A DNA stretch of 64,000 nucleotides, taken from the NCBI RefSeq assembly GCF_030269925.1, contig NC_085119.1:9337001-9401000 (forward strand). Reading direction: 5' to 3'. Positions 1-11,418 of the stretch are shown one piece after another. The translations under genes and the position numbers were made by a program. Position 1 is the stretch's first letter. The number at the start of each line of letters is the position of its first letter. The stretch comes from Bombyx mori (Eukaryota > Arthropoda > Insecta > Lepidoptera > Bombycidae). The notes beneath the pieces are model-generated. The model was not told where the DNA came from. It saw only the letters and a list, made by a program, of their open reading frames with translations, and searched no databases.

Positions 1-2017
1 AGAAACACATTAATACCGTATTGCATTAAAAAACCATCAAAGACAAAACGTTTTTATTCTTTCTGCTTTCTTAGAGATTACATAGGTAGCTAATACTCCC
101 CTCTTTTGTGTTATACATACGTGATAATAACAACATAATACATAATTACACGGTCTTCATTGCTGTCCTCGTGATAACAAGTGTAAACGTTCTAGTAACT
201 CGATAGATTATATAATTACAACGCATTTTAGAATAGCAGCTTTTTATTGAAAGCCCCGAAAAACAGAAGGTAAAGTTTTTATGATACCTAATAACGAACA
301 AGACGGTTACAATGGGTTACGGTGGCCTTATCGTTTTGGATAGAGATACGTATTATTGAGATGTGTGTTGTTTTACGTTTTTTAAATTAAGCAACAAACT
401 TATGATACTATGTACTATACTACAAACATCATAAAAACAGCTGTTTTTAGTGAGAAAAAAATCAGAAGATATTATTGCATTTATTCAAAACATGAATACG
501 ATTTAGATACGGGGCAAATGTTTCTTGAAACACAATTAGCTTTTTAACACTACATTTCGCTTCTTCAGGATAAAACGATTAAACCATGAATATTTTGTGA
601 GCTTATATTATTATTATATAAAGTTACATATATTAAGCTTATATAAATTGGATTGTAAGATATACTGTAAAACATCGAAAAATTGTTGCGAGTTACAGTT
701 AAAATTTTAGTTATAGTCTTTGTCATCGTGCTGTTTTTCTGACATAAATTATTTATGCATTTGATTACCAGCACGCTTGCTAATTCGTTATCTCTTTTAG
801 TAATCTATTTCTACGCCCCATTTCTATTATTTAAAAGTTTATTTTTTTTACTTTTACGAAAGAAAAAAACAGGCTTAGAAAACATATTCATATGTGCACT
901 GAAAGCTTATGTCGTTCGGACTATCCGGAATTAGCCGGACTCTTCGGGACTATCCGGGCTGATGATAGGAGTACTGCACTCCACGCGAAGTCTCAATCTG
1001 AGCTTTGTAAAACACAGCTTTTTCGCCAGGGATGAAGTAGCGTGTGGACTCCGAACATTTTAAAAGTTTATAGGAAAGCGGCACCACTTCCTTCTTCGCA
1101 GTGAACGCGTCAACACGTGTCTTCAAAAGGTTGAATTGTAATACAAATTATTCTATTCGGAAACCCTCCCCAGAGAGTTTTTCGCTACAGATACATGCTT
1201 CGGTCGTTTGTACTTAACCATGTTTGAAGGAAGCCTCTGATGGTGCCCAAGTATATAGCGCGATATATTGAGGATTATCAATATTTTAAAAGTTAAAGTC
1301 GCGATACTTTTGGAAGGTTACAGGGATTCTCCTTGGGATTGGTGCGTTATAACAAAGTATTGGTGAAGCAGTTTGTATGTTAGTACAAAACCATTGTGGT
1401 ATCGTACGAACTAAATATCATTTGGCTCAATCGATTTGGCACCGAAATAGAAGTGTCTCGTCCGTTGTTACAGGTAACGATAATTTATCTGGGATTGAGC
1501 GTGTCTACGCGCCAATGCGGTCGCGCAGATTGTCTGGCGGCCAAATTTTATTTGCCCGTGTATACATAATATATAGGTAGGTTATCGACCGTCTACCTGG
1601 CCGAAGGAAAAGTAAGAACGAAATCTTCATTAAATAAAAAAAAGTACACGTTACTTTGAATTTTTAATTCGATTTTATTTATAGGTCTTTTTATGAGTAT
1701 TTTTAAATTTTAGCAAATCACCTATTGCGATTTTTTATTTCATCTAGCCTAATCATTACGTATTAGAATTATAGTATTAATAAATTAAAACTTAGCATTC
1801 GATACTGAAAGACCTAAAGCTCAAATATGTTCTAGACACAAATGGATTCTAGACACAAATTAGATAAAGTCAAGCATATCCACATATCGTGTAGCTTTAA
1901 ATATGATCACAACCAACAATCAAAGTAAGATCTGATACAGTTATGAGCGATATTATAAGTTTAATTACAAATTCTAAAAAACTGCTGATCTTTATTATAT
2001 TTATCAGAACTTTTACC
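1..2017. other. Unassigned AT-rich sequence
   Basis: No gene or named repeat recognised. Two stretches are richer in G+C than the surroundings: about 900-1210, which contains a locally repeated GGACTATCCGG-like word at 918-953, and about 1490-1615. Short open frames here (for example 565-774 minus, 1377-1580 plus) have biased, low-complexity composition and no recognisable domain, so I treat them as chance. Confidence 0.5.
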
Positions 2018-2260
2018 GATGGTAGGACCTCTTGTGAGTCTGCAAGAGTAGGTACCACCACCCCGCCTATTTCTGCCGTGAAGCAGTAATGCGTTTCGGT
2101 TTGAAGGGTGGGGCAGCCGTTGTAACTATACTGAGACCTTAGAACTTATATCTAAGGTGGGTAGCGCATTTACGTCGTAGATGTCAATGGGCTCCAGTAA
2201 CACCAGGTGGGCTGTGAGCTAGTCCACCCATCCAAGCAAAAAAAAAAAAAAACAAAAAAA
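2018..2260 (+). repeat. Bm1 SINE, 5'-truncated (3' half)
   Basis: This copy starts at ATGGTAGGACC and runs through the Bm1 body (GCAGTAATGCGTTTCGG, GGGGCAGCCGTTGTAACTAT, GTGGGCTGTGAGCT) to CCATCCAAGC followed by a long A-rich tail. The tRNA-like head is missing. It begins at nearly the same internal point as the copies at 47963 and 55485. A short internal deletion removes the usual CCACTTA segment before ACACCAGG. No clear target duplication was seen. Confidence 0.93.
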
Positions 2261-3290
2261 TGTGGAGTTCTTTAATTTAAATCAGGTCCAACCACAATAA
2301 TGAAAAGCGACATGATGTGGAACCATTAAAAATTTACAACTAACAGGTAAAGATAATAATCGTGATAATTAATTAACATAGATGCTATGCAAAAGATAAT
2401 TAATTAGCATACTAATCGTTGGCGATAATTTTTTAATTAAAGATCAAATCATTACAAAAAAAAAACCTTAAATTGTAAAGTATGTTTTAAAAAAATACGT
2501 TAAAAATCGTGAATCACGATCAGTGGCAAGTGTATGAATAGTTAATATTGAAATATGTTAAGTTGTTAATAACATGGCTTTAGAGTAAGCGGCTCAACTT
2601 ACAGCTTGATTGATGTAGTGATGGATGAGAATAATTATTCTACACAGATTTTCTTGAAAGTCAAAAAAAAACGTTGCGAATAAAAGATTAGATTACCAAG
2701 CCGGGCCATTAGTGATTCAAACGAGCGAAGCCGTGGGTGGCTCGCGCGAGGTGTCCACTGTTTATAAATAGTGCAGTAATGTTGGTCGTTTCGTTTTTCC
2801 TGTTAAATAACAACTGAAATTGTGTAAATTAGACTTGTAAAGCATCTGTTGCTTAATAGCTACGATCCCACGTATATTTGTACATGCCAGGATTAAAATT
2901 AAGACGAGGATATCTGTATAAAAACGTGTAACTAACACACGTTATGTAATGTAGTGAGAACTATGCCATGATGTTTATAAATGGTAGCTACGGTGAAGGA
3001 GTATATTATATAATCAGAACCAAAGCTAAAGTGACCCCGGGTACTTATGTACGTAAAATTTCCGCTTCTTTCTGTCGGGGTCGATAGGTAGATGTCACAG
3101 TGGCTTAAAAGATAAGACCGCGATGTACTAGTGTCGAGCGATTTGACTATGCCCGTTGTTCAAATTCCGCATGCAGGTTTTCGCTAATCAAACACGTACT
3201 TAATTTATGTTCGCGAATGTTTTACACGACGATGGAATAAAATCAAATCCACATTACATATATAAACTGCGTAATTACTATACAATTGAG
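2261..3290. other. Unassigned sequence with possible promoter
   Basis: Apart from the possible core promoter near 2763 described separately, I see no gene or repeat. The 3' part, about 3000-3180, is moderately GC-rich but carries no long open frame. Confidence 0.4.
2725..2800 (+). promoter_or_regulatory. Possible TATA core promoter
   Basis: TATAAATA lies at 2763-2770, directly downstream of a GC-rich stretch (GAAGCCGTGGGTGGCTCGCG). It is followed about 25-30 bases later by TTGGTCGTTTCG, where an initiator would be expected. AT-rich genomes produce TATAAATA often by chance. The case rests only on the GC-rich upstream flank, and no downstream coding exon was identified. Confidence 0.2.
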
Positions 3291-3410
3291 ATATAGACCT
3301 TAAGTTTCAAGGTAGATGGTGGTATTTACATTGTGATGTTAATGGGTTTCCATAATCACCTATGATCAGGTGGGCCGCGAGCTCTTTCCATCATCTAAGC
3401 AATGAAAAAA
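3291..3410 (+). repeat. Bm1 SINE relic, 3' end
   Basis: A diverged Bm1 3' end: ATATAGACCTTAAGTTTCAAG, a TTTACATTGTGATG stretch matching the usual TTTACGTTGTAGATG, then CAGGTGGGCCGCGAGCTC and CATCTAAGCAATGAAAAAA. Many substitutions make it an old copy. Confidence 0.8.
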
Positions 3411-5166
3411 GGAACGTCGTTCTTTCAATGCAATTGACAATTCCGGCATTAAGTTTTTAAATGGTTGACGGTATTTGTATTGTGATTGATGCTATGATCT
3501 ATGAGCACTAATTCAACTAATAGTACAGAATTAGTGGGTCATAAAATGGTCTGGTCCATTTAAAGCCGTTAAAAAAATATGTCAAAAATATTCATCCTTG
3601 ACATTTTTATCTCGTTTCATTTACCGTCCCTCAAAAACAATTGGCATAAATTAGCAAAAAATAACAATTTAGACCTGTGCGTGCAAGAAATCTCAGAGCA
3701 AAGTCTTTGAACCGTTGATAGAATACCGCCGTTCACTATCGTGATCATTTACGAAAAAATAGAGACTGTCCGTTCGTTCAAACAAATTAATTGAATGGTA
3801 GTTTTTCACTTTGCCATCTAATCGTTTCCAGGGTAAATATTGAATGACTACGAACAGTGCTACGTCGTAGCTAATTCTACGAGGAATTTTTATAAATAGT
3901 GTTCCATTTTCTTATTAGATACAATATCTATATATTAGGTATATTACGTGAAGCAAAAACTTTGTACCCGTTTTTACGAAAATTTATTTATTTATTTATT
4001 TAATCATGCATAAAAATACATTAAATCAATAAGAAAAACATTATATACACTACCATGCATTGGACACAACACATATATACATATTATTTATATACTCTTT
4101 GTTTATTGTCAAACTTTTGTTATTGTTTAAAGTCTGTGGTCAAATTGGAAATAGATTAAATTTGTTTAATCTATAATATTATCTCTATAGTGTAGTCTTG
4201 GCGAAGCCTGTGATTATATAAGCATACTAGTATTAATAAATACACAGTAAATTTATTCTAGTGCTGTCAAAAAGCACGAAGCGGAATCGTGATCCTTGAT
4301 CAGCTGAATGTAATACGGATATTGTATTTCTATTTTGAATAATTAGTCTGACAGCAGTAACAATAGTAAATTGTATTTTATAGGTGCGAATGCGAAGGAT
4401 CCTGAGCAATGAACTTAAGGGATGATAAGTGAGGGACGCGCGGGGGTTCGGCAGTATCGGTCGCTACGCCGCCGTGAGCGAACGTTGCGGGCGATATACG
4501 TGTCTGCCGTACCCGCCACTGTCGAATCGCCCGTTAATATAATTAAGTGTCACATAAACTGAGCTCACGTGGTTCCCGCCACATCAGTTACGTGTAACCA
4601 GAAATAACACTGGCTGAATAATTAGCGCGACCACGAAAACGGTATGCGAAATTTTAGATATAGCCACTTTTCAAAGTTGTTGTTAGTTGTAGTTTGAAAA
4701 TTTTTGGAAACGCTTTCTACACGTGAATGATTTTTGAGAACAATACATTGGGTCGACTTCAATATCGTTGAACGTAAACTTTTACAATTAAACATTTCTA
4801 CATATGTACATACATACGTGTCACAGCATAATAATGCAACTTCTGTAATTTTTTTACTTTTAAAATTACAAAATAGTTTTTTTTTTGTAGTGTTTACCAA
4901 ATTTTTTGTTTTCTATTTTCGTAGTTACTATCGCAGCTCTTCTTTTATGCATAATCTGTGTTAATCTACAGTCATAATATATTTTTGTATCCAACGAAAT
5001 ATGAGATTTTACTAAACGAGATAGCAATCACACGATTGTCCTTTCATTAAATGTTGGAGTTTTAAGTTGAAGCTAAAGGGTCTTAGATTATATTAATTTA
5101 TTCATTCATAAATCAGTGGATGTGTATACGGTCACGCTGAACTTCAGTTAGTAACTGAAGTCCATA
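3411..5166. other. Unassigned sequence; LINE-like A-rich tail near 4 kb
   Basis: Mostly AT-rich unassigned DNA. At 3984-4005 an (ATTT)n run precedes AATCATGCATAAAAATACATT. Read on the minus strand this looks like the (AAAT)n 3' tail of a non-LTR element, whose body is not recognisable. The CpG-rich island at 4383-4530 is listed separately. The overlapping opposite-strand frames around 4622-4964 look like chance. Confidence 0.4.
4383..4530. other. CpG-rich island, possible exon or promoter
   Basis: About 150 bases unusually rich in CpG for this window (GGGACGCGCGGGGGTTCGGC, GCTACGCCGCCGTGAGCG, GCGGGCGATATACG). It begins just after TTGTATTTTATAG, which could serve as a plus-strand splice acceptor. 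No convincing coding frame: the acceptor frame stops after about a dozen codons. It does not match the repeat families found elsewhere in the window. It could be a 5' UTR, a promoter, or part of an unrecognised repeat. Confidence 0.3.
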
Positions 5167-5492
5167 TTTTTTTTATTGCTTAGTTGTGTGGACGAGCTCA
5201 TAGCCCACCTGGTGTTAAGTGGTTACTGGAGCCCATAGACATTAATAATGTAAATGCGCCACCCACCTTGAGATATAAGTTCTAAGGTCTCAGTATAGTT
5301 ACAACGGCTGCCCCACACTTCGAACTGAAACGCATTACTGCTTCACGGCAGAAATAGGCGGGGTGGTGGTACCTACCCGGGCGGACTCACAACAGGTCCT
5401 ACCACCAGTGATTACGCAAATTATAATTTTGCGGGTTTGATTTTTATTACACGATGTTGTTCCTTCACCGTGGAAGTCAATCGTGAACATTT
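5167..5492 (-). repeat. Bm1 SINE, head-truncated
   Basis: Minus-strand Bm1. It opens with a T run (the A tail), then GCTTAGTTGTGTGGACGAGC, and runs through the body to GGAAGTCAATCGTGAACATT. It stops before the tRNA-like head. Diverged in places, for example CATTAATAATG where CATCTACAACG is usual. Confidence 0.93.
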
Positions 5493-6213
5493 ATGATATA
5501 TGTATATAGATGTAATATATAGATATTATCTATGTATCTTAGGTAAGAGAAATAGGTAAGATAGATTCTGTCTTATTTCATGTCCCGGACAAAAGAGTCC
5601 ACTTACAATCAGGAGGGCCTAAGGCTTATCTACATCCGATAGGAGTAAATAGCTTTATATTTTTACCTGATTCTCCGAATTTTGATCTTGATTTCTAGAC
5701 TATGGGTGGTCGGGCGGATTTTAAGTCTGCGTCGGTTTTGATACCATTATCTATTAATTGCATTTACCATGGCCTGCTATGATGGGTTCATTAAGCATGG
5801 ATCGTGAGCTATGATGTGTAGCTTTAAGTATTTAGAGTATTTCTGAGAGCTGATTCCATTACATTTATAAGTTTAACTTTGTGTCCCAGGCTGAAAGGTG
5901 GTATTCACACTGGATAGACCGTGAGGTCGTCTGCATATCTATGTTACTAAAATATAGCCTAGGAATTAAATAGGAATTAATTTTTAATAAAAATACGAAT
6001 GCGTTTTTTTTTCTTTTTTCTGTACAATATTTAATCGTAAATGTTATCGAAGGTTTCAGACGCCATTAAAGCAGCTTGTTTTAATATTAGTCGGCACAAG
6101 CAATTTTAATAAGTGCCAGATTAATTTAAGACGAACACTTTCGTAATTAAACGTAAATTCGAGAAGAGACAAGATTGTTTTATGATCTGGTATAAGTATA
6201 AAATTAATTACGT
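5493..6213. other. Unassigned AT-rich sequence
   Basis: No gene or repeat recognised. A pyrimidine run lies near 6006-6020. Composition is ordinary for the window. Confidence 0.4.
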
Positions 6214-6441
6214 GGTTATGAAAGGACAGACTAGATGCATGTGACTAGGAGATGTATGGAAATGGTAGTGCAAGGTAGAGGGGGAAAAGGTCGACCGATG
6301 AAGACATGGATGGAGTGTGTGAATGACGATATGAGAGAGAGAGGAGTGAGTGTTGAGATGACGGCTGATAGAAAGAATGGAAGAGAAAAATTAGCTGTGC
6401 CGACACCACATAGTGGGATAAGGTGGAGAAAAAGAAGATGA
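6214..6441 (+). pseudogene. RTE-type LINE reverse transcriptase C-terminus, relic
   Basis: The plus-strand frame encodes MHVTRRCMEMVVQGRGGKGR, then PMKTWMECVNDDMRERGVSV, ending at a TGA at 6439-6441. It resembles the tail that follows the reverse transcriptase domain in RTE-like LINEs: a basic GRGRPKKTW-type stretch, then a DDMRERGV helix. An in-frame TAG precedes the first Met, in the codons GYERTD-stop, so the upstream domain is cut off. No polymerase motifs remain and no target duplication was found. The match is from family memory only. Confidence 0.6.
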
Positions 6442-8490
6442 AAAGACAGACAGAAACAAGGGTTGTAAAATTCGAGTTTATTTATTCCATATTATTTTTG
6501 ATAATTTAATTCCAGAGTATAACAGGTTCGGAACGTCGACAGCTATCACCAAATAAAGAATCTCAGATTTCAAAGACATCGAATAATCTACGAAGACCTA
6601 ATAATTGTTTTTTCTCTATAATACAATATTGTGTTTGTTAGATTAATTATAATGATTAGTTGTTTTCAACTTTAACTTTGGCTCATGTCTCAAAAGAGGT
6701 GGCAGTCAGGACATGTCAGTCTACAACACTATGTTTCAGTAACTATTTCACATGTGGGACGTAACATGTCCAATTACTTAGAACCATGAAAACTGTTTAT
6801 ATAAACCAAACATTCTTAGTACAAGTTCGAGAGAGAGAGAGAGAGAGAGAGAGAAGAGAAAGAAAACCACATTCAAATTGGTCGACAGATTGTGGAGATT
6901 GGCGTGTTAAAACGAACGAGCTATACAGGTGAACATTTCAACGGTAGAAAAACGAATGTACTTTTTTACATTCGATGTCTCAACTACGAAATACAATTTT
7001 TAGTTCACTTTTTTTAAAAAAACTAGTGTTCGAAATGATCATAGTCTCTGAAGCTTTTTATCTTTTGATTTTTGTACAATCGTAAAAAAATATATTATCC
7101 TTCAAATAGTTACATAGATATGTAAAATACGTGTCTTATTATTATTTTTTTAATTATACTTTATTTTTTATTTTTTTAAAACCATAACATTTTGTTAATA
7201 AGAATTATTTATAATCTATATTTGACCTAAGAACAATTTGAATTGTGTAATTAGAAAACCTTAAATGAAAGGAATGTTGATTTGAAATGTTTCTGTAAAT
7301 CCTGCTTAAAACCGTGGGTGTGGATCTGTATCAGTTTGCCGCACGATTATCGAATGAACCGGCGACTGTGGATTGTGTTTGAGTATTGTTCCTTTATTCT
7401 TTTTTCAAATAGGGATTTGTTCAATGCCGAGAGTAGCTTGTACTTTTCTGGTACTTCAAAAATAGTGGTGGGCGTCCTAATGGACGAATCAAAATTCGGT
7501 TTTGGCACAATGTATACTTATACTTATATAAGAGGTGTTTACCTATGAATTTGGCGTTTTACCATACTGGCCACTGGAAACGTAATTTATGTATGGCTGG
7601 CAATAAAATCTAAATTCAAATGAAATTTTAATTTAAAAGTATGGGATTTCATTTCCAAATTTATTTATTTGTTTATTGATTAGTGTTAGTGTTTTCACAA
7701 CCTTTGTATATTTCCATCAATATGGGTACGATTAAAATATTAATTATGGGACAAGAGTTCCTTCATGTTAGCAATGCATATTATTGGCTTAAAAGTTTCT
7801 GGCATGGAAAGTTGGAAAAAAAAAACCCATGGTCGCCCCAAACCTAAAGCAACTGTAACGGTAAGCGTTACAGCATCCGGTAGCCACAGTGGAGAGTACA
7901 AGGTCTTAAACAATTCTCAGGGCGCCATAAAATAATAAAAATGAAGTGCAGCCAAAACAGCATATATATTAAACTAAAGCACACATATACAAAAAAGAAA
8001 ACAACTATATAAAAAAAACACTTATTTAACTTAACTAAATTAATACAAATTTATATTATAATTACAAATTATTGAGGGTAAGTCGTATGATGGTTGTGGC
8101 GAAATATTACAATTAAAGAGTATTACGTATCTTTTAAAATATGGTGATTCATAAGTCTAGGATCCTGGGGTCTATCGAAGATACTCCAGCTCCTTGGCAT
8201 CAGTTGAGAAGTATTAGGTTCAGAGTCTGATTCCGGGACGTTCCACGGAGAGTATTCCAATTAATATATAAAGTCGCGATTGACGGGACCATTGGAACCC
8301 TATAATGCATTAATTATTCATAGTAAGTTACAAGAAACATTAAAGATTGAACACGTGAACAATTAAAGACTTAGCGATATCACAAATCGGGCACTAATAA
8401 CTAACTTGAATGGTTACCATTCGTATACAGTTAATTATTAAAGAGTACAGACCTGACCTTTCCTCCAACTGTTTAGCGCGGCTTCTGAAT
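6442..8490. other. Unassigned sequence with (GA)n microsatellite
   Basis: A (GA)n run of about 27 bases lies at 6829-6855. The frame at 7282-7548 (88 codons) is rich in Cys, Phe and Tyr, as translated AT-rich noncoding DNA often is. No domain seen, so it is not called as a gene. Confidence 0.4.
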
Positions 8491-8723
8491 GACTGGATGC
8501 TTTTTTTTTTTTTTCTTTTTTTTTTCTTCCTACCTAAGCTGAGAGCCTTGAGAGGCTATTTCAGCGTAACCCTAACTTTAGTAGGTGAGCTCACGGGGCC
8601 CAAACCTGATGACGTTGCTAACACGAACCCTAGCAAGAGCCGTGCTTCGCAGAATCTACCACCGGATCGGAAACGCGACCCACTGAGAAGATCCGGCGAG
8701 AAACTCAGTGGGCGACTGGATGC
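8491..8723 (-). mobile_element. Retroposon 3' end with 10-bp target duplication
   Basis: The insert is 8501-8713, flanked on both sides by GACTGGATGC (8491-8500 and 8714-8723), a perfect 10-bp target site duplication. On the minus strand the insert begins GCCCACTGAGTTTCTCGCCG and ends in a long A tail, seen here as a T/C run. Related copies occur at 34327 and 46862, and a scrap at about 42579. I take it for the 3' end of a Bombyx LINE or a SINE derived from one. I am not sure of the family name. Confidence 0.88.
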
Positions 8724-8887
8724 AGCGGTAGCACGCGTTTTTATACAAGTGGGGACAAAAGATGTTACGATGCAGTGCATACACAAGCGCGGGCCGCTAG
8801 AACCACTACAATGTAGTGCACGCCAATTCACGGGTCGCTTTAACATTGTGCATCTATTATTAATGTGTTACACAACAGCAATGAATT
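8724..8887. other. Short unassigned stretch between two insertions
   Basis: Between the retroposon and the mariner relic. Moderately GC-rich (CAAGCGCGGGCCGCTAGAAC), with no supported feature. A plus-strand open frame spanning 8410-8889 is mostly translated retroposon and is not a gene. Confidence 0.35.
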
Positions 8888-9680
8888 AAAAGCGATAGTG
8901 GATGCTGTCGATACTCAATCTAGAGCTGAGACAGCAGCAGATTTCAACGTTAGCATCAAAACAATATTGGTTCGTTTGCGTCAAATTGGCAAGGTAAGAA
9001 ACTGGATAAGTAGGTGCCGCAGGAACTGAACGATTGCCAGCGTGACGAATGCGTTAAGGTATGCTTTTCGTTACTTAAGAGACACAGAAACGAAGGCATT
9101 TTGCGCCACATTGTCACTTGCGATGAAAAACGGATTCTTCTTGATAGGTAATGAAACTAAAACGAATGAAATTCAAACGAAAACTTACCCCTAAAAAGTC
9201 ATGGTCACTGTTTGGTGGTCTAGTGCCAGTATAATTCATCACAGCTTCTTACTTAATGCTGCCAGAATTACCACGGATGTGTACTGTAAAGGACTCGACA
9301 AAATGATGAAGAAGTTCGTGAATCTTCGGCTAGCCTTGGTTAATAGGCGGTCCCGGTGCTTCTACATAAGAACCCTGGCCATCATACGGCATAACAGACA
9401 GTCTCTAAGCTACGAAGGCTGGGGTTGGAAGTTTTTACGTTATCCACCGTACTCACCAGACTTCGACTCTGAGATTCTGATGAATCGAGAAGAAGAAGAA
9501 GGATTTCTTCTTTTTCCAAAATTTGGACAACTTTTTGGCAGGGATCTCAATACCCGAGAGGCTAGGAATATAAGGGAGAGGAATACAAAAGGCCTTTGAA
9601 GAGTTTGTTTGCTTTTTCAAGAAGGATTATTGAATAATGACCACGGCACTGGCCGAGATGCATTGATACCATGGGTGCAT
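8888..9680 (+). pseudogene. Decayed mariner transposase
   Basis: Successive frames preserve mariner landmarks. There is a helix-turn-helix-like stretch around 8890-8995 (SRAETAADFNVSIKTILVRL). The first catalytic motif is near 9110-9135 (HIVTCDEKRIL). Next comes VMVTVWWSSASIIHHSF from 9201, then ALVNRRSRCFYIRTLAIIRH. The PPYSPDFDS motif carries the third Asp near 9455. Where the family has the second catalytic Asp (HDNAR-type motif), this copy reads IRTLAI, so that residue is lost. There are several frameshifts and a stop right after the DEK motif. Wording is closer to the mellifera/cecropia-type mariners than to the maT copies at 12753 and 28621. Terminal inverted repeats were not located. 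Confidence 0.85.
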
Positions 9681-10457
9681 ATTTTGATTGATAGAAATAA
9701 GTTTTAAATTAAAAAAACAAAACTTTCTCTATATTAAACGGCAATTTCGTAAGTAAAGATCTAATTTATTGTATCGGCTTTTAAAAGCTATGCGTTATAT
9801 TGTGCTAGTTAGGCCTTTGTAATAGAATACAAATAAAAAAATTCCAATGGACAACTTAAACTGATTTTTTTTTAACAAATAAATATTAAGTATTCAAAAT
9901 ATAAAAAAGAGGTAGCTTACACAACCATTTTCAGAGAGTACTTTTTATAAGGCGTAGAGAGATTAATTTATGTTATATTGTGTTTAAATCTTGATATGAA
10001 ATGGTCAAGATTTTCGTTTGAGTAAACAAACAAATTACATTTGAGAAGAGAAAATCGTTTACTGGATTGATTAAATCTGAAACAGATATGACATCTTGAT
10101 TAATAAGTAGGCCGTGCCTTCTGACTTCATTCCCGTTACGGAGAACTGAAATATGTTTCGATAGTATTTTTACGTATTTTTACAGATGTTTTTCGTAAAT
10201 TTTAAATAGTCAAGATCAATTGAAAACCCAAAAAAAAAAAAAAGTTTAAAGTGTACTTAATAAAATTAAAACGATCTTCAATAAATCCCTAATTTTCCTG
10301 AAATAAATAATGAAGTTTTTAATTTCATTCTATAAAATGTACAACACTAAGACGTGAAACGAAATCTATTAACTCCAGTATTAGTATTAGCCCTTAACAA
10401 CAATCATAATACATGGTATAATATATGCTTGTATCGAGTACGATCATTTATTTTGGA
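9681..10457. other. Unassigned AT-rich sequence
   Basis: No gene or repeat recognised; contains a short A run at 10230-10242. Confidence 0.4.
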
Positions 10458-10646
10458 CTCAAATGACGTAACACCTACTCAAAATGTGTTTGTTTTTGGC
10501 ACTCATAGAAGAAATGTTCTATATTTTTGCTGTTTCTTATTTAAAAAATGCTCAAATGACGTGACACCTACTCAAAATGTGTTTGTTTTAGGCACTTATA
10601 GAAGAAACGTTATATATTTTGGCTGTTGTTTCACATTTAAAAAATG
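10458..10646 (+). repeat. 93-bp tandem duplication, two copies
   Basis: Copy 1 begins at 10458 (CTCAAATGACGTAACACC) and copy 2 at 10551 (CTCAAATGACGTGACACC). They share about 90 per cent of bases. The period is divisible by three, and one plus-strand frame stays open across both, so a peptide block beginning SNDVTPTQNVFV appears twice. The second copy has a three-base insertion near its end. The frame has no ATG near its start and no known domain. It may be noncoding. Confidence 0.85.
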
Positions 10647-11418
10647 CATTTGCAGAAGATCCACACAGTACTGATGTGTAAACGTTTTTGCAACAATCCA
10701 ATATTTGTGCATGCTGAAAAGGCATTAAGATTGGTTACGCTTTCTCGTTTGACTTTTGTTCATGGAAATTGCGTCTTGTCATGAAACGGGCTTACTCTGA
10801 ACCTTTTGAGGTTATTAGGTTATCATAACCGCCCTTTTTCTCATAAAGAATTCGCTTTTCACGTTTTATTGGTCACAAAATAAACGTATGCTCCGACAAA
10901 AGGGTTTTTTGTTTTTGCAGTAACGATGCTTGGCTTAAGCGCAGATTAGTCAAAGCTATGTTTAACTTCAGCATATATTGGGTATAATGTCATGTAAACC
11001 TAGAGGCTTTAATATCACATCGAAACTGTTATGGATGTTGGTGCGTATGCCTAGAGCTGTAAAATTTATTCTATTGTTTAGTTTTTGCCAATATCACGTT
11101 AATATGGGGTTGTGTGCAGTTTTATATATCATAATATACTCGTACATATCATCATAGCTTCGTACCTTTTAATACATATAATTATTCGTGTATTATACTG
11201 TGTTGGTCCCTGTAATCTGTTTCAAATATCACGTTGAATGCCCCGAGTTGTTTGTGCGATCGTAGTAGCGCTATGTTGTCGTTTGTTGTTAAGCACTTAT
11301 AAAAAAAGGTAGAGTTATTATTAAAAATATCTTCGTTTTGAGGTCCGGTCCACAAAGATCATGTGATCTTATTTCACTTGAAAGAGGGACCCGTTTTTTT
11401 CTGTGAAGTCTCCTTTTA
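10647..11418. other. Unassigned sequence
   Basis: Nothing recognised between the tandem duplication and the LINE insertion at 11.4 kb. Confidence 0.4.

Noticed and set aside
8410..8889. A 159-codon plus-strand gene
   Set aside because: Most of the frame is translated antisense retroposon and its pyrimidine tract.
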